Source of the DNA: Terriglobia bacterium
Lineage (GTDB): Bacteria; Acidobacteriota; Terriglobia; Bryobacterales; Bryobacteraceae
Assembly (NCBI GenBank): GCA_020073345.1
Contig: JAIQFI010000050.1
Span: forward strand, 1-37,403
DNA: 37,403 bases
Reading direction: 5' to 3'
The notes beneath the pieces were generated by a model. That model had not been told where the DNA came from. It searched no databases and saw nothing but the letters and a program-made list of their open reading frames with translations. Shown piece by piece: positions 14,350 to 21,939 of the stretch (position 1 is the stretch's first letter; every line of letters starts with the position of its first letter). Made by a program: the position numbers and the translations under genes.

Positions 14350-16899
14350 ATGGGCAATCACAAACAAGGCACGCCCCTTAAAGGCTTCTGGGAAAAGCCC
14401 GAGCCGGAGTTGCTCGAACTGCTCCAGGCGACTCCGGCCGGACTGACTTCCGACGAGGCGCAGCGCCGGCTGGATCTCTACGGCCCGAACAGCATGGTGA
14501 AGGAGTCGCGCTTCGCGGCTCTGGTCAGCCTTCTCCGCTTCTTGATCAATCCTCTGGTCATCATCCTTCTCGTGGCCAGCGGCATATCTCTGGCGCTGGG
14601 CGACCCGGTCGGCGGATCGATCATCATCGCAATCGTCTTGCTCAGCGTGCTGCTGAACTTCTTCATGGAGTTTCAGGCTCAGCACGCGGTGGAAGAGATT
14701 CGGAAGCAGGTAGCCACCACGGCCGCAGTGATTCGCGACGGGCGCGACCAGGAAATGCCGGTGGCTAATCTAGTCCCCGGGGACGTCATCCGGCTCAACG
14801 CGGGGGATCTTGTGCCCGCGGATGCCCGTCTTCTTGAGGTCAAAGACCTGCAAGTGCGCGAGTCCGCGCTCACCGGCGAATCGTTGTGCGTCGAGAAGAC
14901 GCTTGGTGATTTGCCACCGGGAAAACACGGAGTAGCGGACGCCAGAAACTGTGTTTTCATGGGCACCGCCGTCCAGACCGGAATCGGCACCGCAGTCGTT
15001 GCTTGCACGGGCAGGAACACCGTCTTTGGCGAAATCGCCCAGCGCCTGGCCACAAGGCCGCCCGAGACCGAGTTCGGCCGGGGCATACGGCGCTTCGGGA
15101 TCATGATCACCCGGGTGATCATGCTGCTGGTGCTCTTCGTCCTACTCGTGAATATCGCATTCCACCGCCCCATTCTCGAGTCGTTCCTGTTCTCCGTGGC
15201 GCTCGCCGTGGGAATGACGCCAGAGATGATGCCGATGATTATCACGGTCACGCTCGCTCAGGGAGCCCGGCGGATGACCAGGAAGAAAGTCCTGGTCAAG
15301 CAACTTTCCGCCATTGAGGACTTCGGTAGCATCGAGATCCTTTGCAGCGATAAGACCGGTACGCTGACCGAGGGCGAAATCGTGCTCGACCGGCACGTAG
15401 ATGTGCAAGGCAAGGACGACGACAGCGTCCTGCGGTTTATCTACCTGAACAGCTTCTTTCAGGCCGGCATCAAGAGTCCGCTGGACGACGCAGTTTTGAA
15501 GCACGATCACCCGCTGATTGCGGAATACCAGAAGCTGGATGAAATTCCCTTCGACTTTATCCGCAAGCGTCTCTCCGTGGTTGTGCGCCGTGCGGACGAA
15601 CGCCTGCTGGTCACTAAAGGCGAGGCCGAAAGTATCTTCAGCATCTGCCAGACAGTGAGTATTGATGGCTCTTCCCGGCCGTTCGACGAAAGCCGCCGAG
15701 CTCAGGCTGCGGATACATTCCAGAAGTTGAGCGCCGACGGGTTTCGCGTTCTGGGAGTTGCCGTTCGCACGGTCGACAAGCTGGACGCCTACACCGTGGT
15801 GGCGGAAAAAGACATGACCCTGGCCGGTTTCGCGGCCTTTTTGGACCCACCCAAGGAGGGGATTCCCGCCGTTCTCGAAGCCCTCAAGCAGAACGGCGTC
15901 TCGGTGGTCATCATGACCGGCGACAACCAGTATGTGACCCAGAAGATCGCCCAGGACGTGGGGCTGAAAATGGACCGTGTCGTCATCGGCGACCAGGTGG
16001 ACACTATGGACGACCCCGCTCTGGCCTACCAGGCGGAGAACGGCGCGATCTTCGCGCGGGTGTCGCCGGAACAGAAGAACCGCGTGATCCTCGCGCTTAA
16101 GGCACGCGGGCACGTGGTCGGGTACATCGGCGACGGAATCAACGATGCTCCCTCGCTACACACCGCGGACGTGGGCATTTCCGTGATGAATGGAGTGGAG
16201 GTCGCCAAGGACGCCGCCAAGATCATTCTGCTCGAAAAGGACTTGGCCGTCCTCAATGACGGGATTATCGAGGGGCGGCGCTGTTTCGCCAACATCATGA
16301 AGTACATCGTGATGGGTACCAGCTCGAACTTCGGGAATATGTTCAGCATGGCCGCGGCATCCCTGTTTCTATCCTTCCTGCCCATGCTTCCGACGCAGAT
16401 TCTGCTGAATAACTTTCTCTATGACGTTTCGCAGATCAGCATCCCCAGCGACAATGTGGATCCCGCTCTATTGCGTCGGCCCAAGCGATGGAGGATCGCG
16501 TTCATTCGCCAGTTCATGATGATCATCGGGCCTATCAGCTCGATCTATGACTTCCTCACGTTCGGAGTGCTGCTCTGGGTGTTTCACGCTTCGATGAATG
16601 CGCCACTATTTCACACCGGCTGGTTTGTCGAGTCGCTGGCGACCCAAACGCTGGTCGTGTTTGTGATCCGGACCGCGGGCAATCCGTTGAAGAGCCGTCC
16701 CAGCGGGCCGCTGCTTGCGGCGGTGTTCGCCATTGTCGCAATTGCCGCCGTGCTGCCCTACACACCTTTGGGCACGCTGCTGCAGTTCACTCCGCTGCCT
16801 CTGTCTCTTTTGGGAGCTATTGGTTTCTTAGCCATCACGTACCTCTTGCTGGTGCAGTTGGTCAAGTCCTGGTTCTATCGCCGGCATGCCTTGCTCTGA
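14350..16899 (+). CDS. mgtA: magnesium-translocating P-type ATPase (MgtA/MgtB type)
   Basis: An 849-residue type IIIB P-type ATPase that imports Mg2+ into the cytoplasm at the cost of ATP. In order: an N-terminal cytoplasmic tail with GLTSDEAQRRL, the first membrane pair, the actuator loop with ALTGES, and membrane helices 3-4 with GMTPEMMPMIITVTLAQGA. The phosphorylation site CSDKTGTLTEG has its aspartate at about residue 334. The nucleotide domain follows, then the hinge GDGINDAPSLHTADVGIS at about 594. The C-terminal helices include IPSDNVDP, which parallels the MgtA FDNVD segment. Length and order are complete. The start at 14350 is chosen because a sigma-54 promoter places the transcript start next to the other candidate ATG (14293), although no strong ribosome binding site is seen. 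No mgtA leader riboswitch is recognisable. Confidence 0.93.
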   Translation: MGNHKQGTPLKGFWEKPEPELLELLQATPAGLTSDEAQRRLDLYGPNSMVKESRFAALVSLLRFLINPLVIILLVASGISLALGDPVGGSIIIAIVLLSVLLNFFMEFQAQHAVEEIRKQVATTAAVIRDGRDQEMPVANLVPGDVIRLNAGDLVPADARLLEVKDLQVRESALTGESLCVEKTLGDLPPGKHGVADARNCVFMGTAVQTGIGTAVVACTGRNTVFGEIAQRLATRPPETEFGRGIRRFGIMITRVIMLLVLFVLLVNIAFHRPILESFLFSVALAVGMTPEMMPMIITVTLAQGARRMTRKKVLVKQLSAIEDFGSIEILCSDKTGTLTEGEIVLDRHVDVQGKDDDSVLRFIYLNSFFQAGIKSPLDDAVLKHDHPLIAEYQKLDEIPFDFIRKRLSVVVRRADERLLVTKGEAESIFSICQTVSIDGSSRPFDESRRAQAADTFQKLSADGFRVLGVAVRTVDKLDAYTVVAEKDMTLAGFAAFLDPPKEGIPAVLEALKQNGVSVVIMTGDNQYVTQKIAQDVGLKMDRVVIGDQVDTMDDPALAYQAENGAIFARVSPEQKNRVILALKARGHVVGYIGDGINDAPSLHTADVGISVMNGVEVAKDAAKIILLEKDLAVLNDGIIEGRRCFANIMKYIVMGTSSNFGNMFSMAAASLFLSFLPMLPTQILLNNFLYDVSQISIPSDNVDPALLRRPKRWRIAFIRQFMMIIGPISSIYDFLTFGVLLWVFHASMNAPLFHTGWFVESLATQTLVVFVIRTAGNPLKSRPSGPLLAAVFAIVAIAAVLPYTPLGTLLQFTPLPLSLLGAIGFLAITYLLLVQLVKSWFYRRHALL

Positions 16900-16912
16900 A
16901 CAAGCGACCTCT

Positions 16913-16927
16913 CCTAGGGATTGCCCT
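16913..16927 (+). promoter_or_regulatory. palindromic CCTAGGG element upstream of the radical SAM gene
   Basis: A second copy (13 of 15 bases) of the element at 10454-10468, lying 35-49 bases before the start of the radical SAM gene and just after the mgtA stop. Being close to a start in both cases suggests a regulator site; this is inference. Confidence 0.3.
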
Positions 16928-16961
16928 AGCTCTACTGCTAAACTAGGTTGGCCCTCTACAC

Positions 16962-18506
16962 ATGAGCATTCACCTCGTCAATCCAAGCGATACCTCCTTC
17001 GGGACTGCAGTCATCACGCCACGTTGGCTGTACGTGCTGGCTGCGGCGACCGATGAGTCGTTCGGCGATCCCGAAATCTGCGATGAAACGCTGGAGCACC
17101 TGAATCTGGAGCGCGTTCACCCAGGCGACGTCGTCGGCATCGGCATTCACACCGGCAACGCCTTGCGGGGATACGAGGTCGGACGCGCGGCGCGCGAGAG
17201 GGGCGCCTGGGTGGTGTTCGGGGGAATCCATTCCACGCTCTATTCGGAAGAGCCGTTCGAACGGGGCGGGGCACATGCGGTCGTCAAGGGCGATGGCGAC
17301 ATCGTCTGGAACAAAGTAATTCGCGACTGCGTGGCGGGTACTCCGGAACGGATCTACAACGGCGGAAGAGTGGAACCGGGGGACTTCAAGCAGGCCCGTT
17401 GGGATTTGCTGCCGCCCGACAGCTATATGTGGGCATCGGTGCAGACGGTGCGTGGATGCGCCAAACACTGCTCGTTTTGCTCGGTGTGGCGCACGGATGG
17501 ACAACGTCCCCGGCAGCGCGCGACCGACCCCGTTATTGAAGAGATCGTAGAGCTGCGCCGCCGCGGGTTCCGGTTCATCGCCTTGGCGGACGACAATTTC
17601 TATCCTGTCACGCTGACAGACATCGCGCTCGCTAAACGCCAGAACAACCAGGCCCGAGTCGATCAGCTCCAGGTCATGCGCGCGGAGCGCTTCGAGCTGA
17701 TGGAGCGGCTGGCGGAGCTGCCCCAGGACATGACCTTCTTCACGCAGATCACCATGGAGGCCGCCGAAGATACCGGTTTCTTGGATGCCATGAAGAAGGC
17801 TCGGATCAGGGGTGCGTTGGTAGGCGTGGAAGCCGTTACCCCCGAGGGCTTGAAGACGGTCTACAAGGATTTCAACCTCTCCGGCGACAAGCTGGTGAAG
17901 CAGCTCAGGACGTTTTCCAATCACGGCGTACATGTTCTGGGTTCGTTCATTTTCGGCCTGCCCAGCGATCGCCCGGATACGTTCGATGCCACTCAAGACT
18001 TGGCCCAAAAGGCCGGCCTCACGTTTGCGCAGTTTGTGATGCTGACGCCTTTCCCCGGTACGGTCGACTTCGAGAAATGGGAAAAAGCTCAGGGCGACGA
18101 TCCGGCCAAAATCGACGGGATACCCTTGACACGCTACTGGCTAATTCCCGCACACAAGCGGCCGAAGATGTTCATGCCGCATCCGACCATGAATTCCGAG
18201 GAGATGCGAGCGCGTACCCAGCGCGTATGGGACCAGTTTTATAACTTCGGATCGGTTTGGAAGCGATCGCGCTGTACGCCACATCTCCGGGCGCGCCTGG
18301 CGTTCGTCTTTATCTCGAAACTATACCGTCAGATGTACGCCAGCACGGGTATCGCTACCGATAGCGCCCGTCAGAAACGGGCGAGTTCCTGGGCCCGCTG
18401 GCTCGCGATCCCTTGCCGCAAACTCTTCTCGGGCCATCCCATGCCGGAACTGCAAATGCCTCGCGCTAAGGCCGCACCGCAGGACTTGTTCCAGGTAATT
18501 CAGTAG
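16962..18506 (+). CDS. B12-binding-domain radical SAM protein
   Basis: A 514-residue radical SAM enzyme with an N-terminal cobalamin-binding-like domain (about 1-140: DVVGIGIHTGNALRGYEVGRAARERGAWVVFGG is the Rossmann-like core). The radical SAM barrel follows, with the 4Fe-4S motif CX3CX2C at cysteines 166, 170 and 173 (VRGCAKHCSFCSV). Further core elements are FIALADDNFY, GALVGVEAVTPEGLK and the VLGSFIFGLPSD segment. The C-terminal 130 residues are helical and specific to the subfamily. The canonical DxHxxG B12 histidine loop is not obvious, so cobalamin may bind without a His ligand, as in many members. Family members methylate or rearrange unactivated carbons, for instance in hopanoid or cofactor synthesis; the substrate here cannot be told. 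It lies 30 bases before zwf. Confidence 0.85.
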   Translation: MSIHLVNPSDTSFGTAVITPRWLYVLAAATDESFGDPEICDETLEHLNLERVHPGDVVGIGIHTGNALRGYEVGRAARERGAWVVFGGIHSTLYSEEPFERGGAHAVVKGDGDIVWNKVIRDCVAGTPERIYNGGRVEPGDFKQARWDLLPPDSYMWASVQTVRGCAKHCSFCSVWRTDGQRPRQRATDPVIEEIVELRRRGFRFIALADDNFYPVTLTDIALAKRQNNQARVDQLQVMRAERFELMERLAELPQDMTFFTQITMEAAEDTGFLDAMKKARIRGALVGVEAVTPEGLKTVYKDFNLSGDKLVKQLRTFSNHGVHVLGSFIFGLPSDRPDTFDATQDLAQKAGLTFAQFVMLTPFPGTVDFEKWEKAQGDDPAKIDGIPLTRYWLIPAHKRPKMFMPHPTMNSEEMRARTQRVWDQFYNFGSVWKRSRCTPHLRARLAFVFISKLYRQMYASTGIATDSARQKRASSWARWLAIPCRKLFSGHPMPELQMPRAKAAPQDLFQVIQ

Positions 18507-18536
18507 CGTCGTCGGATCCGTGCGATAAATAAAGCG

Positions 18537-19934
18537 ATGGACGCTCCGCACTCCGGTGCCCTCGTGTTTTTCGGCGCAACCGGAGATCTTGCCTACAAGC
18601 AAATCTTCCCTGCGTTGCAGGCTCTGGTGAAACGGCATAACCTGACTATTCCCATCATCGGGGTTGCGAAAGCAGGGTGGAACCTCGACCAGTTAAAGGC
18701 GCGCGCCCGCGACAGTGTCACCACGCACGGCGGTTTGGACGAGACCGCCTTCACGAAGTTATCGGCCTTGCTCCAATACGTGGATGGCGATTACCGCGAT
18801 CAGGAGACCTTCGCGCAACTGCGCCGCGCACTGGGAAATGCTCAACGGCCTCTGCACTATCTTGCCATCCCGCCCAGTATGTTCGCCGCCGTAGTGGAAG
18901 GCCTGGCCAAGTCAGGATCCGCGACAAACGCGCGCGTCGTGGTGGAAAAGCCGTTTGGGCGCGATCTCGCCTCGGCGCTGGAATTGCACCGCATTCTTCA
19001 TCAGTTCTTCCCCGAAGAAGCGATCTTCAGAATCGATCACTTCCTCGGCAAGGAACCGGTCCAGAACATTCTTTATACGCGGTTCGCCAATCGATTTCTG
19101 GAACCGATATGGAATCGTACTCACATTGGCTCGATACAAATCACTATGGCGGAAAACTTCGGAGTGCAAGGGCGCGGCCGGTTTTACGAAGAGGCGGGAG
19201 CCATTCGCGATGTGATCCAGAACCACTTGTTTCAGATCCTGGCGTGTCTGGCGATGGATCCCCCCACCGGGGAAGAGACCGATGCGATTCGAGACGAGAA
19301 AGCGAGAATTCTCAAGGCCGTGAGACCGCTTACGCCTGGTGATGTTGTGCTCGGCCAGTTTAAAGGTTACCGGCAGGAGGACGGCGTAGCTCCGGACTCT
19401 CGCGTAGAGACCTATGCTGCCGTCAGATTATTCGTCGACACCTGGCGCTGGGCGGACGTTCCTTTCTATATCCGGGCTGGTAAATGTTTGCCCATCACCG
19501 CCACAGAGGTGAATGTCAACTTCAAGCGCCCGCCGCGGGAGACGTTTGAAGAGCAGAACCGCGGCTCGCCCAATCGCCTTCGCTTGTGCTTGAGTCCGGA
19601 GGTTGTGATCGCGCTCGGCATGCGCGTAAAGCTTCCCGGCGAACGAATGGAGGGAGAAGATGTCGAGTTGATCGCGATGCATCAGCGCGCGGACGAAATG
19701 ACACCCTACGAACGCCTCTTGGGAGACGCCCTGCGCGGCGACCAGTCCCTCTTCGCACGGGAGGATTCGATCGAAGCCCAATGGAAAATCGTGGATCAGG
19801 TGCTGGGTGACGCGACCCCGGTCCATGAATACGACCAGAACACTTGGGGACCGGCGGAAGCCGGGCCGATGATCGAAGATCCGGGCGGCTGGCTGGACCC
19901 GGAATCTGTTGGAGTGGTGGCTGGCCAGCGCTAG
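18537..19934 (+). CDS. zwf: glucose-6-phosphate 1-dehydrogenase
   Basis: A 465-residue enzyme of the oxidative pentose phosphate pathway that oxidises glucose 6-phosphate to 6-phosphogluconolactone with NADP+. It has an N-terminal Rossmann domain with LVFFGATGDLAYKQIFPAL (about 8-26; the family GASGDLA loop) and the VEKPFGRD motif. The substrate/catalytic signature RIDHFLGKEPVQN begins at about residue 165 and contains the catalytic-region histidine and lysine. The C-terminal domain includes FYIRAGKCLP. The length is near the family norm of 450-510. It is convergent with the PPK2 gene, with nine bases between their stops and no hairpin. The gene for 6-phosphogluconolactonase is not in the window. 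Confidence 0.94.
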   Translation: MDAPHSGALVFFGATGDLAYKQIFPALQALVKRHNLTIPIIGVAKAGWNLDQLKARARDSVTTHGGLDETAFTKLSALLQYVDGDYRDQETFAQLRRALGNAQRPLHYLAIPPSMFAAVVEGLAKSGSATNARVVVEKPFGRDLASALELHRILHQFFPEEAIFRIDHFLGKEPVQNILYTRFANRFLEPIWNRTHIGSIQITMAENFGVQGRGRFYEEAGAIRDVIQNHLFQILACLAMDPPTGEETDAIRDEKARILKAVRPLTPGDVVLGQFKGYRQEDGVAPDSRVETYAAVRLFVDTWRWADVPFYIRAGKCLPITATEVNVNFKRPPRETFEEQNRGSPNRLRLCLSPEVVIALGMRVKLPGERMEGEDVELIAMHQRADEMTPYERLLGDALRGDQSLFAREDSIEAQWKIVDQVLGDATPVHEYDQNTWGPAEAGPMIEDPGGWLDPESVGVVAGQR

Positions 19935-19943
19935 CTGCTGACG

Positions 19944-20816
19944 CTACTTGGCGAGCAGTTTGCGGATCGCCTGCAACTCACGCCGCCGCTGCGGACTAAG
20001 CGTCGGGTATTCCAGTTTCAGCTCCTTGAACGTGTCGAGAATGATCCGTGAGACGATCAACCGGGTGGTCTCTTTGTCGTCGGCAGGGACCACGTACCAG
20101 GGCGCGGTCTCAGTGCTGGTGGCGCTCAGGCAGGCCTCATACGCCTTCATGTACTGCTTCCAGGATTCCCTCTCCTTGACGTCATCAACGCTGAATTTCC
20201 AGTTCTTCTCCGGCTCGTCGATGCGGCTGAGGAAGCGCTTGCGTTGTTCTTCTTTGGATAGATGCAGAAAGAACTTGATGATCCGGGTTCCATTGCGGTG
20301 AAGGTGATCCTCCAGATTCACGATGGAACGATACCTGTCGCGCCAGATCGTCTTCTCGGCCGTTAGTTCTTCCGGAAGACGCTCGGCATCAAGAATTTCC
20401 TTGTGAACACGAACGATCAGGACCTCCTCGTAATAAGAGCGGTTGAAAATCCCGATGCGGCCACGCTCGGGCAGCTTCCGCGACGCATTCCACAAGAAGT
20501 CGTGGTCCAGCTCCTCGGCGCTGGGGTGCTTGAAACTGAATACCTGGCAGCCTTGAGGATTGACGCCCGACATGACGTGCTTAATGGCGCTGTCCTTGCC
20601 GGCCGCGTCCATCGCCTGGAAAATCAGCAGCATCGCATACGAATCGTCCGCATAGAGCCGGCTTTGCTGCTCGCTTAGCTTATGGACGTGTTCCGCCAGA
20701 AGCGTTTCATACTCCTCCTGCGAGTGATACATCGGTTTCACCCGCGTCGGCCACTCGTCTAAATCGACGTTCTTGCCAGGCCGGACGCGGAAATCGTCGG
20801 GATCGATCTTCTTCAT
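19944..20816 (-). CDS. polyphosphate kinase 2 family protein (polyphosphate:nucleotide phosphotransferase)
   Basis: A 290-residue PPK2-family kinase that transfers phosphate between inorganic polyphosphate and nucleotides. The Walker A loop AMDAAGKDS (about residues 68-76), the [13 protein letters not shown] stretch, the [17 protein letters not shown] segment and the [25 protein letters not shown] lid region are all present. This combination resembles class III PPK2, which can phosphorylate both AMP and ADP, but class assignment by eye is tentative. No signal peptide is seen, so it is cytoplasmic. Its ATG lies one base after the stop of the tetraheme cytochrome gene, making it the last gene of the porin-cytochrome operon, an unusual location. 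Confidence 0.9.
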   Translation of the reverse strand: MKKIDPDDFRVRPGKNVDLDEWPTRVKPMYHSQEEYETLLAEHVHKLSEQQSRLYADDSYAMLLIFQAMDAAGKDSAIKHVMSGVNPQGCQVFSFKHPSAEELDHDFLWNASRKLPERGRIGIFNRSYYEEVLIVRVHKEILDAERLPEELTAEKTIWRDRYRSIVNLEDHLHRNGTRIIKFFLHLSKEEQRKRFLSRIDEPEKNWKFSVDDVKERESWKQYMKAYEACLSATSTETAPWYVVPADDKETTRLIVSRIILDTFKELKLEYPTLSPQRRRELQAIRKLLAK

Positions 20817-20817
20817 T

Positions 20818-21939
20818 TCACTTCTCCGCGTTCTGGGCGTTCAGATAAGCGACTAGGTTCGCCATCTCCGGCCCGTCGAAACGCGGCCACCCAATACCCT
20901 TGGCTTTCATTTGATCGAGCATCTGGGGGCCATGATGCCACAGCGTCGACACCATCGAGGCAGCGGTAAACGAGCGCCCCGTGCCAGCGAGTTTGGGCGC
21001 TCCGCTCGCAGGGTCGTTATGACAGATGGCGCAGCTCTTTGCCATGAATACACGCCCACCCGCGGCAGGGTTTCCCTGGTCTTGAAAAAATTGCGCGGCC
21101 CACAGATAGCTCGTGATGTCACGCATCTCGCCGAGTTCGAGGGGTGCGGGTGAGGAGGGCATTTTAGGTTCGTGATTCCACATCTCGACGGCGATATCGG
21201 TCAGCGTTTTGCCCTTGATCCGTGACTCGAGCGCAGCCGAACCGCTATGGCAGGCGGCGCACCCCTTTGAGTCGAACAGGGCCTGGCCATTCGCGCCGGA
21301 GGTGATCTCAACGCGAGTAGCCGCGTTCAGCGCCGAAGGCAAGTTCCTTACGTAGACGAGAATATCCGTGAGATCCTGCGCCGTCAGATCGGGCCAGTTC
21401 AGCTTCTTCTTCGCGAATTCCTGTCGCATGGTAGCGGCGTGATTCCACAACGCGTTGACCAGCGCCATCGGCTGACCAATCGATTGCCATTGATTGACGG
21501 GTGTGGCTTCGGGAAGTTTCGCGCCGGTCAGGTCATGGCATTCCGAGCAATGTTTCGAGGAAAACAAGCGTTTGCCACGGCCTGCGTCACCGGGTTTCTC
21601 GAAGAAGCGAGCCGAATAGAAGTAGACGAAGAGATCCGCCGCGGCCTGCTCACTGAGATCGGCGGTCCGGATCGTGCGCGCGCGCATAGACGCCCACATC
21701 GCCGGCGCGTGGTTCCACATGGTGGCCGCGAGCGACGCGGGCGTGAAGTTGCGATCGATACGGCGGCCCAAGTCCGGCGCGACCGTTCCGCCCTTGCCGT
21801 TGATGCTGTGGCACTGAACACAGGAGAGTGTGTCGAACAGCTCCGCTCCGCGCGCGGAATCCGCCACGACGGTAGCCGCGTGCAGGCGCCCAAACGAGAA
21901 CGAAACCGAGAACGATAGCATCACAAGTGTTCGTGTCAT
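20818..21939 (-). CDS. four-domain tetraheme c-type cytochrome, periplasmic
   Basis: A 373-residue exported protein (signal peptide about 1-21) built of four class-I-like cytochrome c domains of about 80-95 residues. Heme motifs are CVQCH (40-44), CSECH (131-135), CAACH (227-231) and CAICH (303-307). Each is followed by a shared [M/L]W[N/H]HxxxM motif at about 74-81, 164-171, 253-260 and 333-340, whose methionine may be the distal heme ligand. Each domain ends in an aromatic-rich helix ([39 protein letters not shown]). The ATG overlaps the stop of the MtrB-like gene (ATGA), and the stop is followed after one base by PPK2. By position it is probably the periplasmic electron carrier serving the outer-membrane conduit. 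I know no named family for the four-repeat form. Confidence 0.9.
   Translation of the reverse strand: MTRTLVMLSFSVSFSFGRLHAATVVADSARGAELFDTLSCVQCHSINGKGGTVAPDLGRRIDRNFTPASLAATMWNHAPAMWASMRARTIRTADLSEQAAADLFVYFYSARFFEKPGDAGRGKRLFSSKHCSECHDLTGAKLPEATPVNQWQSIGQPMALVNALWNHAATMRQEFAKKKLNWPDLTAQDLTDILVYVRNLPSALNAATRVEITSGANGQALFDSKGCAACHSGSAALESRIKGKTLTDIAVEMWNHEPKMPSSPAPLELGEMRDITSYLWAAQFFQDQGNPAAGGRVFMAKSCAICHNDPASGAPKLAGTGRSFTAASMVSTLWHHGPQMLDQMKAKGIGWPRFDGPEMANLVAYLNAQNAEK

Noticed and set aside
961-19934. Complete pentose-phosphate gene cluster
   Set aside because: pgi and zwf are both present but 16 kb apart, on opposite strands, without gnd, pgl or tal nearby; they are not a cluster.
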